Positions 20,621-32,642 of a stretch of 64,000 nucleotides of DNA are shown here, one piece after another; the first letter of the stretch is position 1, and the number at the start of each line of letters is the position of its first letter. The position numbers were made by a program, and so were the translations under genes. Under the pieces are notes generated by a model, which saw only the letters and a list, made by a program, of their open reading frames with translations, had not been told where the DNA came from and did not search any database. Origin of the DNA: Peromyscus leucopus (lineage: Eukaryota > Chordata > Mammalia > Rodentia > Cricetidae); assembly GCF_004664715.2 (NCBI RefSeq), contig NC_051072.1, forward strand, positions 38,130,142 through 38,194,141, in the 5' to 3' direction.

Positions 20621-21960
20621 AAAATGAATAACAACAGCAAAGAGAACCCAACCCTAGAAATGCAAACTGTAGAGATAAGAAATAGAAAGCAGAAAGAAAA
20701 AGTTCAGTTAGTAGAATCAGAGCAGCCCTTGATACTCTGAGTGTATACTTGGCTTACAATAGAATGGAACTGAAAGGACAAAAAGATAACATGAAAATCT
20801 CCAGAGGTTTGAAAATAATAATATACTCATAAATAATCTATAAAGTGCAGAAATGATGATGGAAAGTTTGAAAATGAATTAAACGGAATGAAAACAGCAG
20901 TGTTTGCAAACTTGCACCTTGCCCTAGAAACACGGAGAGGGCAGTTAACGGTCTTGACATGAGGTCTGAACATGCGCAGAGGAGAGGAGAGGCACCGTGT
21001 GTCTGAGTTCTTGAGTGCTCATGTCTTCAGGCTCTTGAAAAAAGAACGTGAAGGCAAGGCAGGGAAGAAGAGAGAAACACAGTAAGAAAAGAAGTGAATA
21101 ATCCTAAAAATAGAAAACTGCACCATCGATGGACAACGTATTGGCTCTTTAAAGATTCATAACGTGGACAAACTTGTCAAACTAACAAAGAAAAAAGGAA
21201 GTCAAATCATTATGCCAGGAAAGAAACAGCAGATATTGCTGCAAACCTTGCAGGTACCAGAAGAATCATAAAAAAAAGATTGACCTACCTTAGATGCATG
21301 AATTTGAAATATAGGTTGAAGAGATTGACTGTAAAATGCAAACTACTGCAAAGTGCCTAGTACAAAGTCAGCAATTAAAATTCATTATTAAGGAATTTGA
21401 ATTTGTAATTTAAAACTTGCTTGAAAAATTTCCAGGCCCAGAAGATTATGCCGGAGAACTCATACAAATATGTAAGAGGAATTAATGTCAATTCTATATG
21501 GTCTTTTCAAGAAAATATTAGAGACTAAACTTGTTTTGTGAAACTAACATTATATGAAACCAAGTTGGGGAGGGAGAACACTGCACATCAATATTTCCAA
21601 TTAATTCAGAAACTCCCCCCTCAAAAAAGTCCTTAACAAACTACATTTGATTTGTCAATATGTAAAAATTATCGCATACCTTGAACAAGTGGGATTTATT
21701 CCAGCAATTTAAAGCTGTTTCAATTTCCCCCAACCATTGCTCATTATATGAACAGGTTAAAAAACAAGAAAGTATTGTAGCTGGCACACAGTGAGAAAGC
21801 CCTATGTAAGTACTGTAACAAAGACTGAATGATGCTGGCCAAGAAAGAGTATATAGAACAGTGGAAAAGAATAGACATTTTCAGACATAGACTCATATAG
21901 ATTACATAAAGAATAGTGGGTGCATCTATACACGCATATAATCAGTAACACTGTTTTAAT

Positions 21961-23789
21961 AGATAGGAAAACAATACTGGTAGTTGAGACAGTTTCATCA
22001 AAAAGAAAAAAGAAAAGAAAATCTCTGAGGCCAGTTCTGGCAAAATCTGGATGTATAGTTAATTATATTCAGCCTTCAGAGTCCCGAGAAGGGACAAAAG
22101 GCCCAAACAGAAGCTCTTCGCACTGTCTACAACCATAACTCAGACAGTGTGCTATTCGTTTCCTTCTTAAAGCTGCAGATTACTAGTGTTTTTGTATCTG
22201 CATTTAAAGATGTTAGGTTTGGAGTTGTTCAAATATTTATTACAGTTGAAAAATATTTATGCAATAGCATCATTCATCCAAATTACATTATGAGTTAAAC
22301 GGGTGTTTTACACAGCCTGGGAAACCAGCCATTGTGTATGAGATTGTTTCTTTGATAATATGTGTTCCCAGATCCTAGTACCCAATACAATAAATCCCAG
22401 CTACAATAAAAGTCTGTGAACACAATGACTATTGTCAGCTTAGCTATTCAATGAACAATAGAAAATATTAATAATTCAGCCTATTCTTCAACTCTTCGCT
22501 CTCCTTTCCCGAATCACAACTTTCCTTTGTTGTATATGCCTTCTACAGGGGTGTGTTTGCTGTTTTCCCATTTGAGTGGTTTTGTTCTAGAGCCTAGTTA
22601 AAAGCAGAGGGTTAGAAAACAAATCGGTGGCACAAATTATGGTTGAAAAACTTCAGTTAAACGCATGCCAATTAAAGTGCCATTAGGAGGGTCTTCTGTG
22701 CCTGTGCCAGTCTGCACATTACCCTGAGGAACTGTGTGTGCGGTTTGTAGAAAGCAACTCACTACACACTTTTTGGAGTGCCTAACCTGCCAAGGCATTT
22801 TCCAACGTCTGTGTGTGGATGGATGCTTTCAAAGGGCTTGAAGGTAAGGCTGCCCTAATTTCTGGGTGTCCCTCGTTGACGGAGTTCATCAGACTCTAAA
22901 ACTTAAGTTTGGCTGAGGCAGGTATATCATCTGGACTACACAGTTTCTATCCCAGCACAGGTTCAGGAGCAGACAATAAAAATGTATTTTCTAGTGTGGG
23001 ATCAGAACCATGAGGTGCTGGTTGTAAGGGAATTAATTAACCGTGGGATGGGTTACTTATGAACTCTTTTTTTTTTTCTTTCCTCTCAGGGTGTGCTCAC
23101 AACAAACTAGTGAGTGAGATGCAATTCAATCTACATAGAAAGCAATATACATATGAAATTGAATCAGGAAAGCAAGGCAATGCAAATTCTCCAGAGAGAA
23201 ATTGAAAATAATACAAAGGGCATCAGGGAATCCCAGTGGTCAAGAGAGATCAAACAGCTGGCTTTCAGTGAGATCAGCCACAACTCTCACACCACAGGAG
23301 AAACGTTTCTCAGGATTTAAATTTCAAGTGATTGCAGGATTTGCTGGAAACTGCTCCTCAAACCATTCTCTAATGCTTGCAAAATTGCACACCCTTCCCA
23401 GGACTCACAATAAATCAAGGGCCCAGGCAAGGAGACTTGTAAAATTTCTTCAGTCACTTTTCTTTTTTCTTCCGACTGTGGAGATGGAATGAGTCAGCTT
23501 TTGATTTCTACTGAAGAATCTCAAGTAACAGCCAGCTAGGTAAGGACATGGCAACGTTCACGGTATATCTGAGACGCTCCGGGGACCCCTGCACCCCTGT
23601 GAGCCTTCCCAGAGGACTCCAGTCTGCAGGATGAACATGCCACCTTTAGTGATGAAATTCTGTAGATGATGTAGGAATGGCTTCCTGTAAAGGACCGGGG
23701 GTTGGAGACACCCTCATTGTCTCTCGTTTAGTTTCTCCTAAAAATAAAGTGGTCTTGTTTTCTGCTTGTTTGGTTTCTGTTATTTTTGT
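21961..23789. other. Unique DNA, 1.8 kb
   Basis: No repeat or gene is recognised. Two overlapping open frames at 23114-23492 are short and in different frames, with no known motif. Confidence 0.45.
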
Positions 23790-23885
23790 GTCCATTTTTG
23801 AAATAGGGTATCGCCATGTAGCCCAGGATGGCCTCAAATTTGCCATTCTTAGGCTTCAGCTGACCAAATTCTGGTATTACCATTC
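23790..23885 (-). repeat. B1 fragment, minus strand
   Basis: TTTTGAAATAGGGTATCGCC, ATGTAGCCCAGGATGGCCTC and AAATTTGCC...TAGGCTTCAGC fit the tail half of an old B1 in reverse complement. The head region is not recognisable after about 23885. Confidence 0.6.
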
Positions 23886-25381
23886 TATTGAGATGTAGCT
23901 TTGAAGGACAGAGGTCGCTGATCCCTGTTTAGCATCCTGTCCTAGCTATGGACATGTCGTTTGCCATTCTTTAATTGTCCTTAATGTACTGAGCAGGTTG
24001 AATATTCAAGGTGACTGAGTAAAGAACAAAATGCAATGAACTGGGTTAGAAGACAGGCTCGTGATTTTCAAAGGATGACTGCTTTTGAGTGTCTACATGC
24101 TACTCGGGAAGGTGCATGGTGTGGTGCGGTGGCTAATTTGGCTCAGGTTGGACTGTGAGAGTTTATCCTCACCTTCACAAGCACTCTTAAGTTTCCTTTT
24201 TTGTATCCATTGGCACCATGTGATAACTTTGTCTACTCCTAGAAAGAAAGAACTTTATAAAGAAATAAACCAAGCCTTCTGGGACTTATTCCAATTCTCA
24301 TGCCAGGTTGGTAGAAGTAGAACTTCTTTAACTACCCTGTTACCCTTTAAAAACAAAACAAGAACAAGTAAAATATGAAAGGTGATCAGCATGATCACCA
24401 GCTAGGTCTCTCCTCACCCACCTCTTGACTAGTCTGTGGATTCTGTGTTAAATTTGTCGTTTCCCAACAGCCACGTTTACTGCTACCTCATCCTTCCTAT
24501 TCAGTAATGTGGCAGATCAGCCTGTCACCTTGCTTAATGCTTTCCCCTCCTCTCTCTGAGTACTGGGAAGGAGTTTCTGTTATTGATTATAAAGGATAAG
24601 AGTGATATTAACTTGGAATTGGACTTCTAAGTTTAGTCAAGCAACTACTGCAAGAGAATAGTGACACATGATTTCCTGACCCTAGAACAAATTATGATAC
24701 CCTACTCTTGTATAGGCAGCCATGCCCTGTGGGATCCTGGGTATTGACAGACACTTGAAGGTGGTAAAGGCAGAGGAATGATAGTGCTCTACGATTTTGA
24801 CAGATTCAGCAGTACACAGCAAGTGTCTGAGCTGAGTAGAAGATGTAATGATCAAAATTAATGGTTAAAGAGTTGATTAAAGAAGATGAAAGACATGGTC
24901 CTTTCTGCAGGCAGAGGAACAGCAGACCAACTGGACTTGCTCCTGAGCCTAAGCAGAAGAATTGGGAGTTCTGAGGAAATACTTGTAAACTAGATTTGTA
25001 AGTAACGTGCAAAGATAGGAACCAGAAAAACACAGGCCGTGTTCAGAAATCCTTGAGAAAACAGGCCAGCTAGGAGTTTGGTATAGTAATCAACAGGAGA
25101 GATTATACAAGTTTCAATTAGGGCAATTACATGAGGATTAAGTTAATTAGATACACTCAAATGATGCTATTGAATTAGAATTGACAGAAACTCATGGTTT
25201 ATTTATTTATATAGGTGATGAATATTCATATGAACAGAAGAAAAGGCCACCTCCAGGAAGATTTACAAGGTCCTACTTGTGATGCCAGAGAGAAGCAATG
25301 ACCTTCCACACCCTTGAAAGCCAACATATTCTTCCTGGATTTTGAATTGGCCTTCTTAGAGATGGGGATACTTTGCTTTCA

Positions 25382-25382
<1 letters not shown>
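23886..25382. other. Unique DNA, 1.5 kb
   Basis: No repeat or gene is recognised before the long poly(A). Confidence 0.45.

Positions 25383-25431
<49 letters not shown>
25383..25431. repeat. Pure poly(A), 49 nt
   Basis: An uninterrupted run of 49 A. No SINE, L1 3' end or AATAAA is recognised immediately upstream, so its parent element is not apparent. Confidence 0.97.
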
Positions 25432-25433
<2 letters not shown>

Positions 25434-25989
25434 AGTTTTACTCTGGAGGTCTCATCAGTTCAAGGTTCTTTTTACATAGAATTTAAGAAACCTGAGGAGT
25501 CAGATTTATTTCTGATCCAAATTGAACCTGTTCCATCCATGATTTATTTTAATTTGCCTAATTTTGTGATTTGGAGGATCAGTTTGAACCCAGGACCTTA
25601 TCATGCTAGCCATCTGTTATGAGTCATGGTATTAGCTCTGGCTCTTGTAAACAAACATCAGTAGGTAGGCATTTATTTTTACATGCTAGATTCTGGAGTG
25701 CTTGGAGACCTGGGGACAAATGATCCTCCTCACCAGTACTGGAGCCTCCTCTGGCTGCCTTATTCCAGTCTCCCCAAACCAGTCATTTGTCTTCTGGGCT
25801 GTTACACGTATTTGCCAGTAGAGTATGTCATCTTGATTTCCATCCTGCTCCTGGGAGACCACTGTGGCCTATTGTTGTCTCTCCTTCTGTGGAGCATCCC
25901 TCTATTACTACAGCACTTTGGACACTCTCCCAATGTTGTGCTACATGTCACACTGTTTCTCTGCCAGTGACTTGCTGATGGCGTTTTCT
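25432..25989. other. Unassigned DNA with overlapping open frames
   Basis: A 95-codon plus frame at 25683-25970, a 63-codon frame at 25787-25978 and a 77-codon minus frame at 25802-26035 overlap. None has a recognisable domain. A stretch near 25570-25612 (GTTTGAACCCAGGACCTTAT) faintly resembles the ID-like half of a B4 in reverse complement. Confidence 0.4.
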
Positions 25990-26150
25990 CAAGTACATCA
26001 CACCCAGAATAGAATCTCCTAGGGATTTTCAGCAAATACTAGTAGTATCCAGGCTCTGTCATGAGGGGTACTGATAGGTACATTCTAAGCAATGGATTTT
26101 TTAAAAAAGATCCCCTGACAATTCTAATGTAGAACTACGTATTTTAGAAA
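25990..26150 (+). mobile_element. MER5-type nonautonomous hAT element
   Basis: AGAATCTCCTAGGGATTTTC near the left end and TTTTTTAAAAAAGATCCCCT followed by GACAATTCTAATGTAGAAC near the right fit the near-palindromic MER5A plan ('gaatcacctggggagctttaaaa ... tttttaaagctccccaggtgattctaatgtgcag'). Terminal inverted repeats are too decayed to define exact ends. Confidence 0.55.
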
Positions 26151-26268
26151 TGGAGAGTCCAGGTGGTATATCTGAAACCCCAACATTTGAGAAGCTGAAG
26201 CATAAGGACCAGGAGTTTGAGGCTCACCTTAGTATACATCAAGACCCTGTCTCCAAACTATAAACCAC
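26151..26268 (+). repeat. Old B1 SINE, plus strand
   Basis: GTCCAGGTGGTATATCTGAA, CCCCAACATTTGAGAAGCTG, GACCAGGAGTTTGAGGCTCA and CAAGACCCTGTCTCC follow the B1 consensus order. It begins where the MER5-like element ends. Confidence 0.72.
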
Positions 26269-26519
26269 AAAATTCAGTTAGTGCCATTTGGCAGTATTTA
26301 CAGAAAGAATAAATGTAGTATCTGTGATTTTTTAAAGGCAAAAAGAAATAGATTTCCATATAGCATTCATAAATAATCACTTAATTTTTTGGTTTATGAG
26401 ATATTACTCTTGAGATTTCAATACCAACTAATGATGCCACATTACATAAAAGTAATAGAGAAGGAGTTTGCTTAGTTGCTAAGTTGGAAAAGACATTAAG
26501 GACAGTTTGAATGGCAAAA

Positions 26520-26730
26520 AAACTTAATTGTAAAGAGAATTTTATATCTGTTATCTTGTTTGATTACTTCTGCAATTATACAGAAAGAACTACCCCATTT
26601 GTAGAAGGGTTATTGGTATCCAGAGAAGTGGAATCACTTATGAAATCTAGTAGATGGTAGAGCTGTCCTTCAAGTCGGTCAAGCAGTAGACATTCATGTC
26701 TAATCCACATCATTTTATCACATCTGTCTA
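26520..26730 (-). repeat. MIR element, minus strand
   Basis: CATTTGTAGAAGGGTTATTG, ATCCAGAGAAGTGGAATCAC and TAGATGGTAGAGCTGTCCTT fit the reverse complement of the MIR core ('cattttacagatgaggaaactgaggc ... gtggcagagctgggattcga'). Confidence 0.55.
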
Positions 26731-27439
26731 GGAGTGGGAAGACAGGATTATAACAGGGTAGAGTTAATAGTCTTCCAAGGGCCCAGAAGCTTGATCAGAT
26801 TCAGAGCAAATGACTTATTCCAAATATGCTCACTAAATAAACACTTTTATAGGTGTATAAAAATGGGCATGCAATTAAGATCATGCCTGTATCTCTGACA
26901 TGAAAGTCGAAGTAAAACGTCTAGGGGGACAAACAAGGCAAATGGAATGGGGAGCAGAAAGAGATACCAGGATAAGGAGGCGTGGGGTGATATGCTCTCA
27001 GTACAGTAAAGGCTTACATGAAAATGTGCCTAGAAAACCTGGTACCACTGGCAATGAACAGATGTCAGTTTTAAAATATTATTTATGTATGAAATGAAAA
27101 TGCCTGTGCATTTTAGGAAAACTATTAATTCAGAGCATTTACACTGACAGTTTCCTCCTTGAAAGGGGGGTATATCAGGCTGTCAGTTTGTCATTTACTT
27201 AGTGAACTAGATTTTTAGTGGGCCTGTCCATTAAGCAGAGCAAAGTGTGATGTTTTTCACCATGAAATCATGATTGCCCATGCTGAACACCAAGATACTC
27301 TCTAAACAGTGTGGGGCACACATTCCTGGGCTTTGGGTTTCCTTCTTGAACCTCCATGTAGAGCTCCTCCCTGCCTTCCTCATTCCACACCTTCTGCTCA
27401 GTAGCAGTTTAGCTCATGGCTGCTTTTGCCACTGTGATG
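26731..27439. other. Unique DNA
   Basis: No repeat, RNA gene or coding signature is recognised. Confidence 0.45.
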
Positions 27440-27647
27440 TCTTTTGTTTTTGTTTTTCTTAGGCAGGGTCTCTTAGGCAGGCTGGCTTTGAACTCATGGC
27501 TTTGTTCAAGGTGACACTGAACATCTGATCCTCCTAGGATTCCAAGCACGTCTCACCACACCCAGTTTCATGCCATGTTGAGGACTGAACTCAGGCCTTC
27601 CTGCATTGTAGGCAAACGCTCTACCTACTGAGCCACATCTCCCTCCA
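27440..27647 (-). repeat. B4-type SINE, minus strand
   Basis: From left to right on the plus strand: a T-rich start, CAGGGTCTCTTAGGCAGGCT and TTTGAACTCATGG (reverse B1 half), CACCACACCCAGTTTCATGC (junction), then GGCAAACGCTCTACCTACTG and AGCCACATCTCC (reverse ID half). The two-part structure is clear. Confidence 0.75.
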
Positions 27648-29503
27648 GTCTACTCTGAAGTCTTGATTTGCTTGGTACTGTTCTTTCTTCCTACTTTGTC
27701 TAATGGCATACCCTGTTCTTTGATTTGCTGTTTCTCAAATGATGTATATCAACATCACTTTTTTTTTTTAGGTTTTTGTTTAAAAAAAAAATGTAGACTC
27801 ATGAGGTCCTCCCCATAAGTACTAAACGGGGATCTATGGTGTAAGGCCCATGAGCCGAGATTTTTTAAAAACTGATATGGATGTAAACTCCAAAGTGACA
27901 ACTCTGGAAGACTTCCTTCATCTATCACATATGGCTGTAACATTGAAGAGGTTATCTTATACCTAAATGTATAAAGAGGGGACAGGTAGAGACTAACACA
28001 CTCATTCAAGTTAAAACTACAATGTATTAAAACCTTATAATTCAGGCAATCGACAAAATGTACATCTTCTAAGTGACTGTTACAAAATTTTATTGCAATA
28101 AAATAAAATATCATAACACTTACCTAGTTTGGAAAATAAAAGGACGTAGAAAAGAGTAATAAGAACAAGCGGTCTTCTGACACACCTACCACACTAGAAA
28201 TAGTAGATTAAAACAGTTTTGGGCTCTGCTAGTAGTTTATCATCTGGTTTGTGTCATAGCATGGTTGATTTGATTATCTCTGATATTTAATACAGCTGCA
28301 AAAACACACAGGATCGATAAGCAATCATCTATGAAACCCTGAAAGACAGGAGAGGGCCAGCTTTAGTCAAGGCAAGGGGCCCTGAAAGGAATCAAGCTGG
28401 AGGAGAGGGACAATCTCTTTTGCAGTTTGTCTAAGGCTAACTCAGGAGCCCAAAACAAATGAAAACACCATAAATGTGGTTTTATGAAAGACACAGGCTA
28501 TAATCAATGTATCCCTAAAGTCCTATGTTGAAGGATGGGAGTCAGAATAGAATAAAGCCATCGCTAAGTAAAGACGGGAGTTGTGCCTCACACTAACCAC
28601 CCTAAGCCCTAGATTTACCTGAGGTATGTCTACACACAGGCTAATGGACGTGCCGCTCTTTGCTATTCCCCTTGGGCTGTGGTGGGTGGGGGTAGGGGAC
28701 TTGGGGTTATAGCTCGGGCTTGCACCAGCTCAAAGGAAATGCTCTCAGCCAGAAAGGGTAGTGAAAGGTGTTAATAAGAAACCACTTTTCTGTGTCTCCA
28801 TAGAGAACCTTAGGATTGGATTCAAAGCCCAGTAAGATAAACAAGGTGGTGTTGATTTTTATGTCTCTTTCCCTCTGCCTCACGCTCAGTTCGTAAAACT
28901 GGGAACTCCTACTCTGCCTCAGACACCAGCTGTTTCTTTTCTTTAACTTTGCAGCTCTCTCATTGAGCATGTCAGAGTACTTCCATCAAAGCAAGTTAAC
29001 GTGTAGGATGTTCCTACCAATTGGGGTGTATTTTAAAGTACATTAACGTGGGACAAAGCATCTGATGCTATTGAAAAGTAAGGGAAGTCGACATTTTTGC
29101 TTTTATTTCTCCAAAATGAACTGTTTACAACAAATTTGAAACAAAGTCCCAAACTGAATCCCAGGCCTTGAATTACATTTCATGTCATTATGAGGACAGT
29201 TGATTGTATGTCATAGGACACACCAAAGTGTGCTAAATTCTAATGAAAACTAACATAGGTTTTTTTTTTTTTCCTTAAGGGTATCAAAATAAAGACAAAG
29301 TGAGTGGCTGGTTTTTCTCTATCACATCAGTTTCTCTATTTGCACTACTACTTAAATTATTTACAGTGTCTGAGTAGGTTTTCTTTAGGAAAAAAAAATA
29401 GTTGGCTGTGGTATCCTAGATAAATTTAGGCATTGTACAGGGAGAAAAGATGATGAAATATCTCCACAACACCAGAGTAATCAGTAGTGTCTCTAGGAGT
29501 CAT
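27648..29503. other. Unique DNA, 1.9 kb
   Basis: No interspersed repeat is recognised. A 119-codon minus frame at 27755-28114 ends in a lysine run encoded by the T-rich tract at 27760-27775, and has no recognisable domain. Confidence 0.45.
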
Positions 29504-29687
29504 GAGATCCCCTTTTCTTTCTTTTGGTTTTTTGAGACAGGGTTTCCCTGTGTAGCTTTGTGCCTTTCCTGGAACTCACTTGGTAGCCCAGGCTTGCCTT
29601 GAACTCACAGAGATCCACCTGGCTCTGCCTCCCGAGTGCTGGGATTAAAGGCGTGCACCACCATCGCCCGGCTGAGACCCCCTTTTC
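29504..29687 (-). repeat. Young full-length B1 SINE with target-site duplications
   Basis: B1 occupies 29518-29673 in reverse complement (TTTTGAGACAGGGTTTCCCT; GCCTTTCCTGGAACTCACTT; CACAGAGATCCACCTGGCTC; CTGGGATTAAAGGCGTGCAC; CGCCCGGC). The flanks GAGATCCCCTTTTC (29504-29517) and GAGACCCCCTTTTC (29674-29687) are 14-bp target-site duplications with one mismatch. The TAGCTTTGTGCCTTTCC and ACTTGGTAGCCCAGGCT segments are a subfamily pattern I associate with cricetid rodents. Confidence 0.93.
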
Positions 29688-30384
29688 AGCCGAATGAGTT
29701 TGTGAAGTTGAATGCTACTCAATGCTTCTTCACTCTTTATATGTGACCAAGAAGAAGTCAGATAGAAATGAAGGCAGAAGAAGAAAGGCTGAATTTGGAG
29801 AGCTTTTTACGAGGACAGTGGTACATACTGTCTGAATTTTGAAAGAAATTCCTCCTATTTTAGGCCACTTCATAACTGAGCCATGTCAAGTCTGTGATTA
29901 AGAGACATGATAGGAATATTTTAGGAGTCAATGCACCATACCTACAGCCAGGTGCCTCGATACACATAGGAGTTAATTGCACTTTATGAAGTAAACTTGC
30001 TCTCTTCAGAACGCCGAGCGACATAGCCCCACCACCTCTCTCAAAAGTTTCTCCAATTTCCCAGCCTACTTTGGCATAGGAATAAGACCAATCAGACGCT
30101 CTCAGACTTAAGAATGTCTCTAACTAATGTCTGTCACTAAATTCCAAATGAGTGCACAGTTATTATGCATTATGTAAAGAGGGAAAATCTTTAAATTAGT
30201 TTTGGAATTGCATATCAAGATTTATTGACTTAATTAGAAATGAGTGATGAATTTGCCACCTGAGGACCTATGCCAAATGCCTGCCCATCATCCCATAGGT
30301 AGCGCTTCCTCCCCTGGGACTCTAACCTACCCATTGGAGGACCTGCACTGAGTGCCTGGTCACCTCACAGGTACTTCCCTTATT
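29688..30384. other. Unique DNA
   Basis: Nothing is recognised until L1 ORF2-derived DNA starts around 30385. Confidence 0.45.
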
Positions 30385-30850
30385 TGTATTCTGGAACTCA
30401 AGAATCTACCATTTGACTCACTTCTGGGTACATACCCAAAGGATTCCATACCCTACTCCAGAGATACTTGCTCAAATATGCTCATTGTTGCTGTATTCTC
30501 AATAACTGAGAAGTGGAACCTGGCTACATGTCCATCAATTGATAAATGGACAATGAAAAATATGGTACATAGGCATAATGGAATTTTATTTGACTTTAAG
30601 AAAAAATGAAATTTATAGATAGGTAAATAAATATAGGGAAAAATTATCCAAAGTAACCAGAGGAGAGGGGGATAGTTTAACACAGGTGATATGAAAATAG
30701 AGTGGTACTCTTGAGGGTGGAAAGCTTTAGCTAGAATTTGGGATGTGGTGGAGAAAAGGAGAAAGGTGGGAGAATTATCCAAGACTAAGTGTGTATGGGG
30801 AAAATCACATAGAAACTTATTACTTTGTAAACCAATAAAATATATGCAAG
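30385..30850 (+). mobile_element. L1 ORF2 C-terminal end plus 3' UTR, plus strand
   Basis: The decayed frame at 30352-30609 keeps the pattern of the L1 ORF2 C-terminus (short pieces such as YPKDSIPYSRDTCS and CPSIDKW). Sequence after 30610 continues with AACACAGGTGATATGAAAAT and an AATAAAATATATGCAAG end at about 30834. The copy is 5'-truncated and not functional: only the last ~80 codons of ORF2 are represented, with substitutions at conserved positions. Confidence 0.8.
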
Positions 30851-30984
30851 TTTAAGAAGAAAGAGACTTAGGAAAGAGATATTCTGCAATCTGCACAATG
30901 CTGTTCCCAAAATCTAAGGGTTTCAAGGAAAAAGAAAAGAAAAGAAAGCAGGTATGAGATGCCTCCTTACAGTTATTGGTCAGG

Positions 30985-32125
30985 GAGGCCTCAGTGATCC
31001 CAAAACAATGTAGGTATTTGCCTCTCTGCTTGCTTGATAGCTAGAAATAAATGGTAAGAGCCTACTGCTAAAGACTCCGTGAGTACTGATTGCAAAGTAT
31101 AGAGAGAAACCGAGCCAGAAGCATCTTCTGTGGTGGCTAGCTTTTGCAATTCTAATAGGTTCAATACAGGATGCTGGGGAGTGAGAGGCATCAACAGTTT
31201 TACTCAGCTGCGAACCTTGCAAACTTTAATACCAGCCTGCCAGGTAATATGGGCCCACAGGAGGAATAGTGGCATGACAGTTATGGGGGGTAACCAATCA
31301 TTCTCTAATTAAATTTGAGGCTCATTCCACAGGAAGGAATACATACTCACTACTCTAAAATGGTCAAAAACCCATGGTCGATGGTTTTGGACTGTACAGA
31401 AGAACTTTATACTGTTTTTTTTTCTTAGCTAAATTATCATGGCACCAAGCTGCTTTCTAAATAATTACTTCTATACCCATAGACAAATGCTACTTCCAGT
31501 CTCAATTAGAGAGGCCTTTCTACAGTGCATGGCAGTGAAGGAAGAGACACATGGTTGCTTAAAGTGCTGAGAATAAATGATACATGAGTGCTCAGGCCTA
31601 AACATGGCACCTTTCCCACACCTATCAGGCCCCAGGGACATCCTGGGAAAGGAGGTAGAAAAAAAAAAAAAAACGTAGAAAAGTCAGAAAACAGGGGAAA
31701 GACTTGGAACACTGTCTTTTGGGGGCAGCATAGACAATGCAGCCATGACATAACAGCCGCTCTGACTGCCTGCAGTGGGCCCTATCAAAAACCATTTCTG
31801 TAGAGAGAGGGTCCTCTAGGACGTTACCTCCACCTGCTCAACTGTTGTCTACTAATAGACTCTAGGGGGGAGGTAGTCATTGTCCTCAGTTGTGTACCAC
31901 TGAAGAGCCCACTGGGGTCCAAGGGATAGTTCCAAATCCATGGTCACCCAGACAACCCTGCTCAAACTCAAGGAGTCTCAATGAACAAAAGGATAATAGA
32001 AGAAAAACAAACCGGTGAGTGTGGGGGAGGGACTTGCAGGGAGGAGGGGATGGCAGGGTGGGAGGGACGTCAGAGGGGGTGTTACAGTAATCATCATATG
32101 TGCATGAAATTGTCACCAACAAACT
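30985..32125 (+). mobile_element. Rodent L1 3' UTR, about 1.1 kb, plus strand
   Basis: GGTTCAATACAGGATGCTGG and GTGAGAGGCATCAACAGTTT, GGCATGACAGTTATGGGGGG, TTCCCACACCTATCAGGCCC, ACTTGGAACACTGTCTTTTG and CAGACAACCCTGCTCAAACT follow the order I remember for Lx-type L1 3' UTRs. The end is GTGCATGAAATTGTCACCAA at about 32100-32119. No ORF2 is attached. Confidence 0.6.
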
Positions 32126-32354
32126 CCAAGTTCATCTTGAGACAATAATGAGCAGAAATGCCATATTTTTTCATTTTTATCCTTTAGTGCTTTCTTAGCA
32201 TAGGAGCTTTTCAGTGTATTCTTGCCCATTTTTCATTTGCCAGTGAAATCCAATCACAAATCAATTTAGTCCAATAGTCAGATAGTATTGATTTAAATGA
32301 ATTGACCTGTAGTTTTGAAGTCTTCAACATATTAACCTTACTTATTTATTCTGC

Positions 32355-32356
<2 letters not shown>
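32126..32356. other. Unique DNA
   Basis: AT-rich sequence with no recognised feature. Confidence 0.4.

Positions 32357-32403
<47 letters not shown>
32357..32403. repeat. (GT)n microsatellite
   Basis: About 23 uninterrupted GT units. Confidence 0.98.
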
Positions 32404-32406
<3 letters not shown>

Positions 32407-32642
32407 AGTCCAAGGAGAAACATGGGATAATAACTATAAGAAAAAGATTATAGTTTTCTGTGACTATAATAAAGGCATTACAACATGGCAGGCTACATAC
32501 AGTCCTGGGTAACTTTGTTTCTTCTTAATTCGACATGCTACTAGTCTTTGCACATGAAGACCAGTATTTAAATAACTGTATAGACACTGCAAACTTGGTC
32601 CTTGTATGTGAAGACATAACTATTTGCAGAAATATTAAAAAC

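Larger units (their letters stand above)
19890..21960 (+). mobile_element. Ancient L1 / HAL1-like element, plus strand, decayed
   Basis: The 5' part shows GGTTTCAATTGAAGAAGTGC, AGAGATGTTATCTG and TTTTAGAGCAGCCATG, the pattern at the L1M/HAL1 5'-ORF1 junction. Further on, ORF2-derived DNA is seen: TTTCCAGGCCCAGAAGATTA, ACCTTGAACAAGTGGGATTT, ATTCCAGCAATTTAAAGCTG (reverse transcriptase region) and GTATATAGAACAGTGG with ATAGACATTTTCAGACATAG (downstream). Stops and deletions break every frame. A (CG)(CA) microsatellite and a younger L1 3' end interrupt it at 20097-20590. Confidence 0.7.

Noticed and set aside
25565..25612. ID/B4-like fragment, minus strand
   Set aside because: Only about 20 bp resemble the ID half; not enough to call.
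27755..28114. 119-codon minus frame
   Set aside because: AT-rich unique DNA, terminal Lys run from a T-rich tract, no domain.
30352..30609. 85-codon open frame resembling a protein
   Set aside because: It is the decayed C-terminal end of L1 ORF2, not a host gene.
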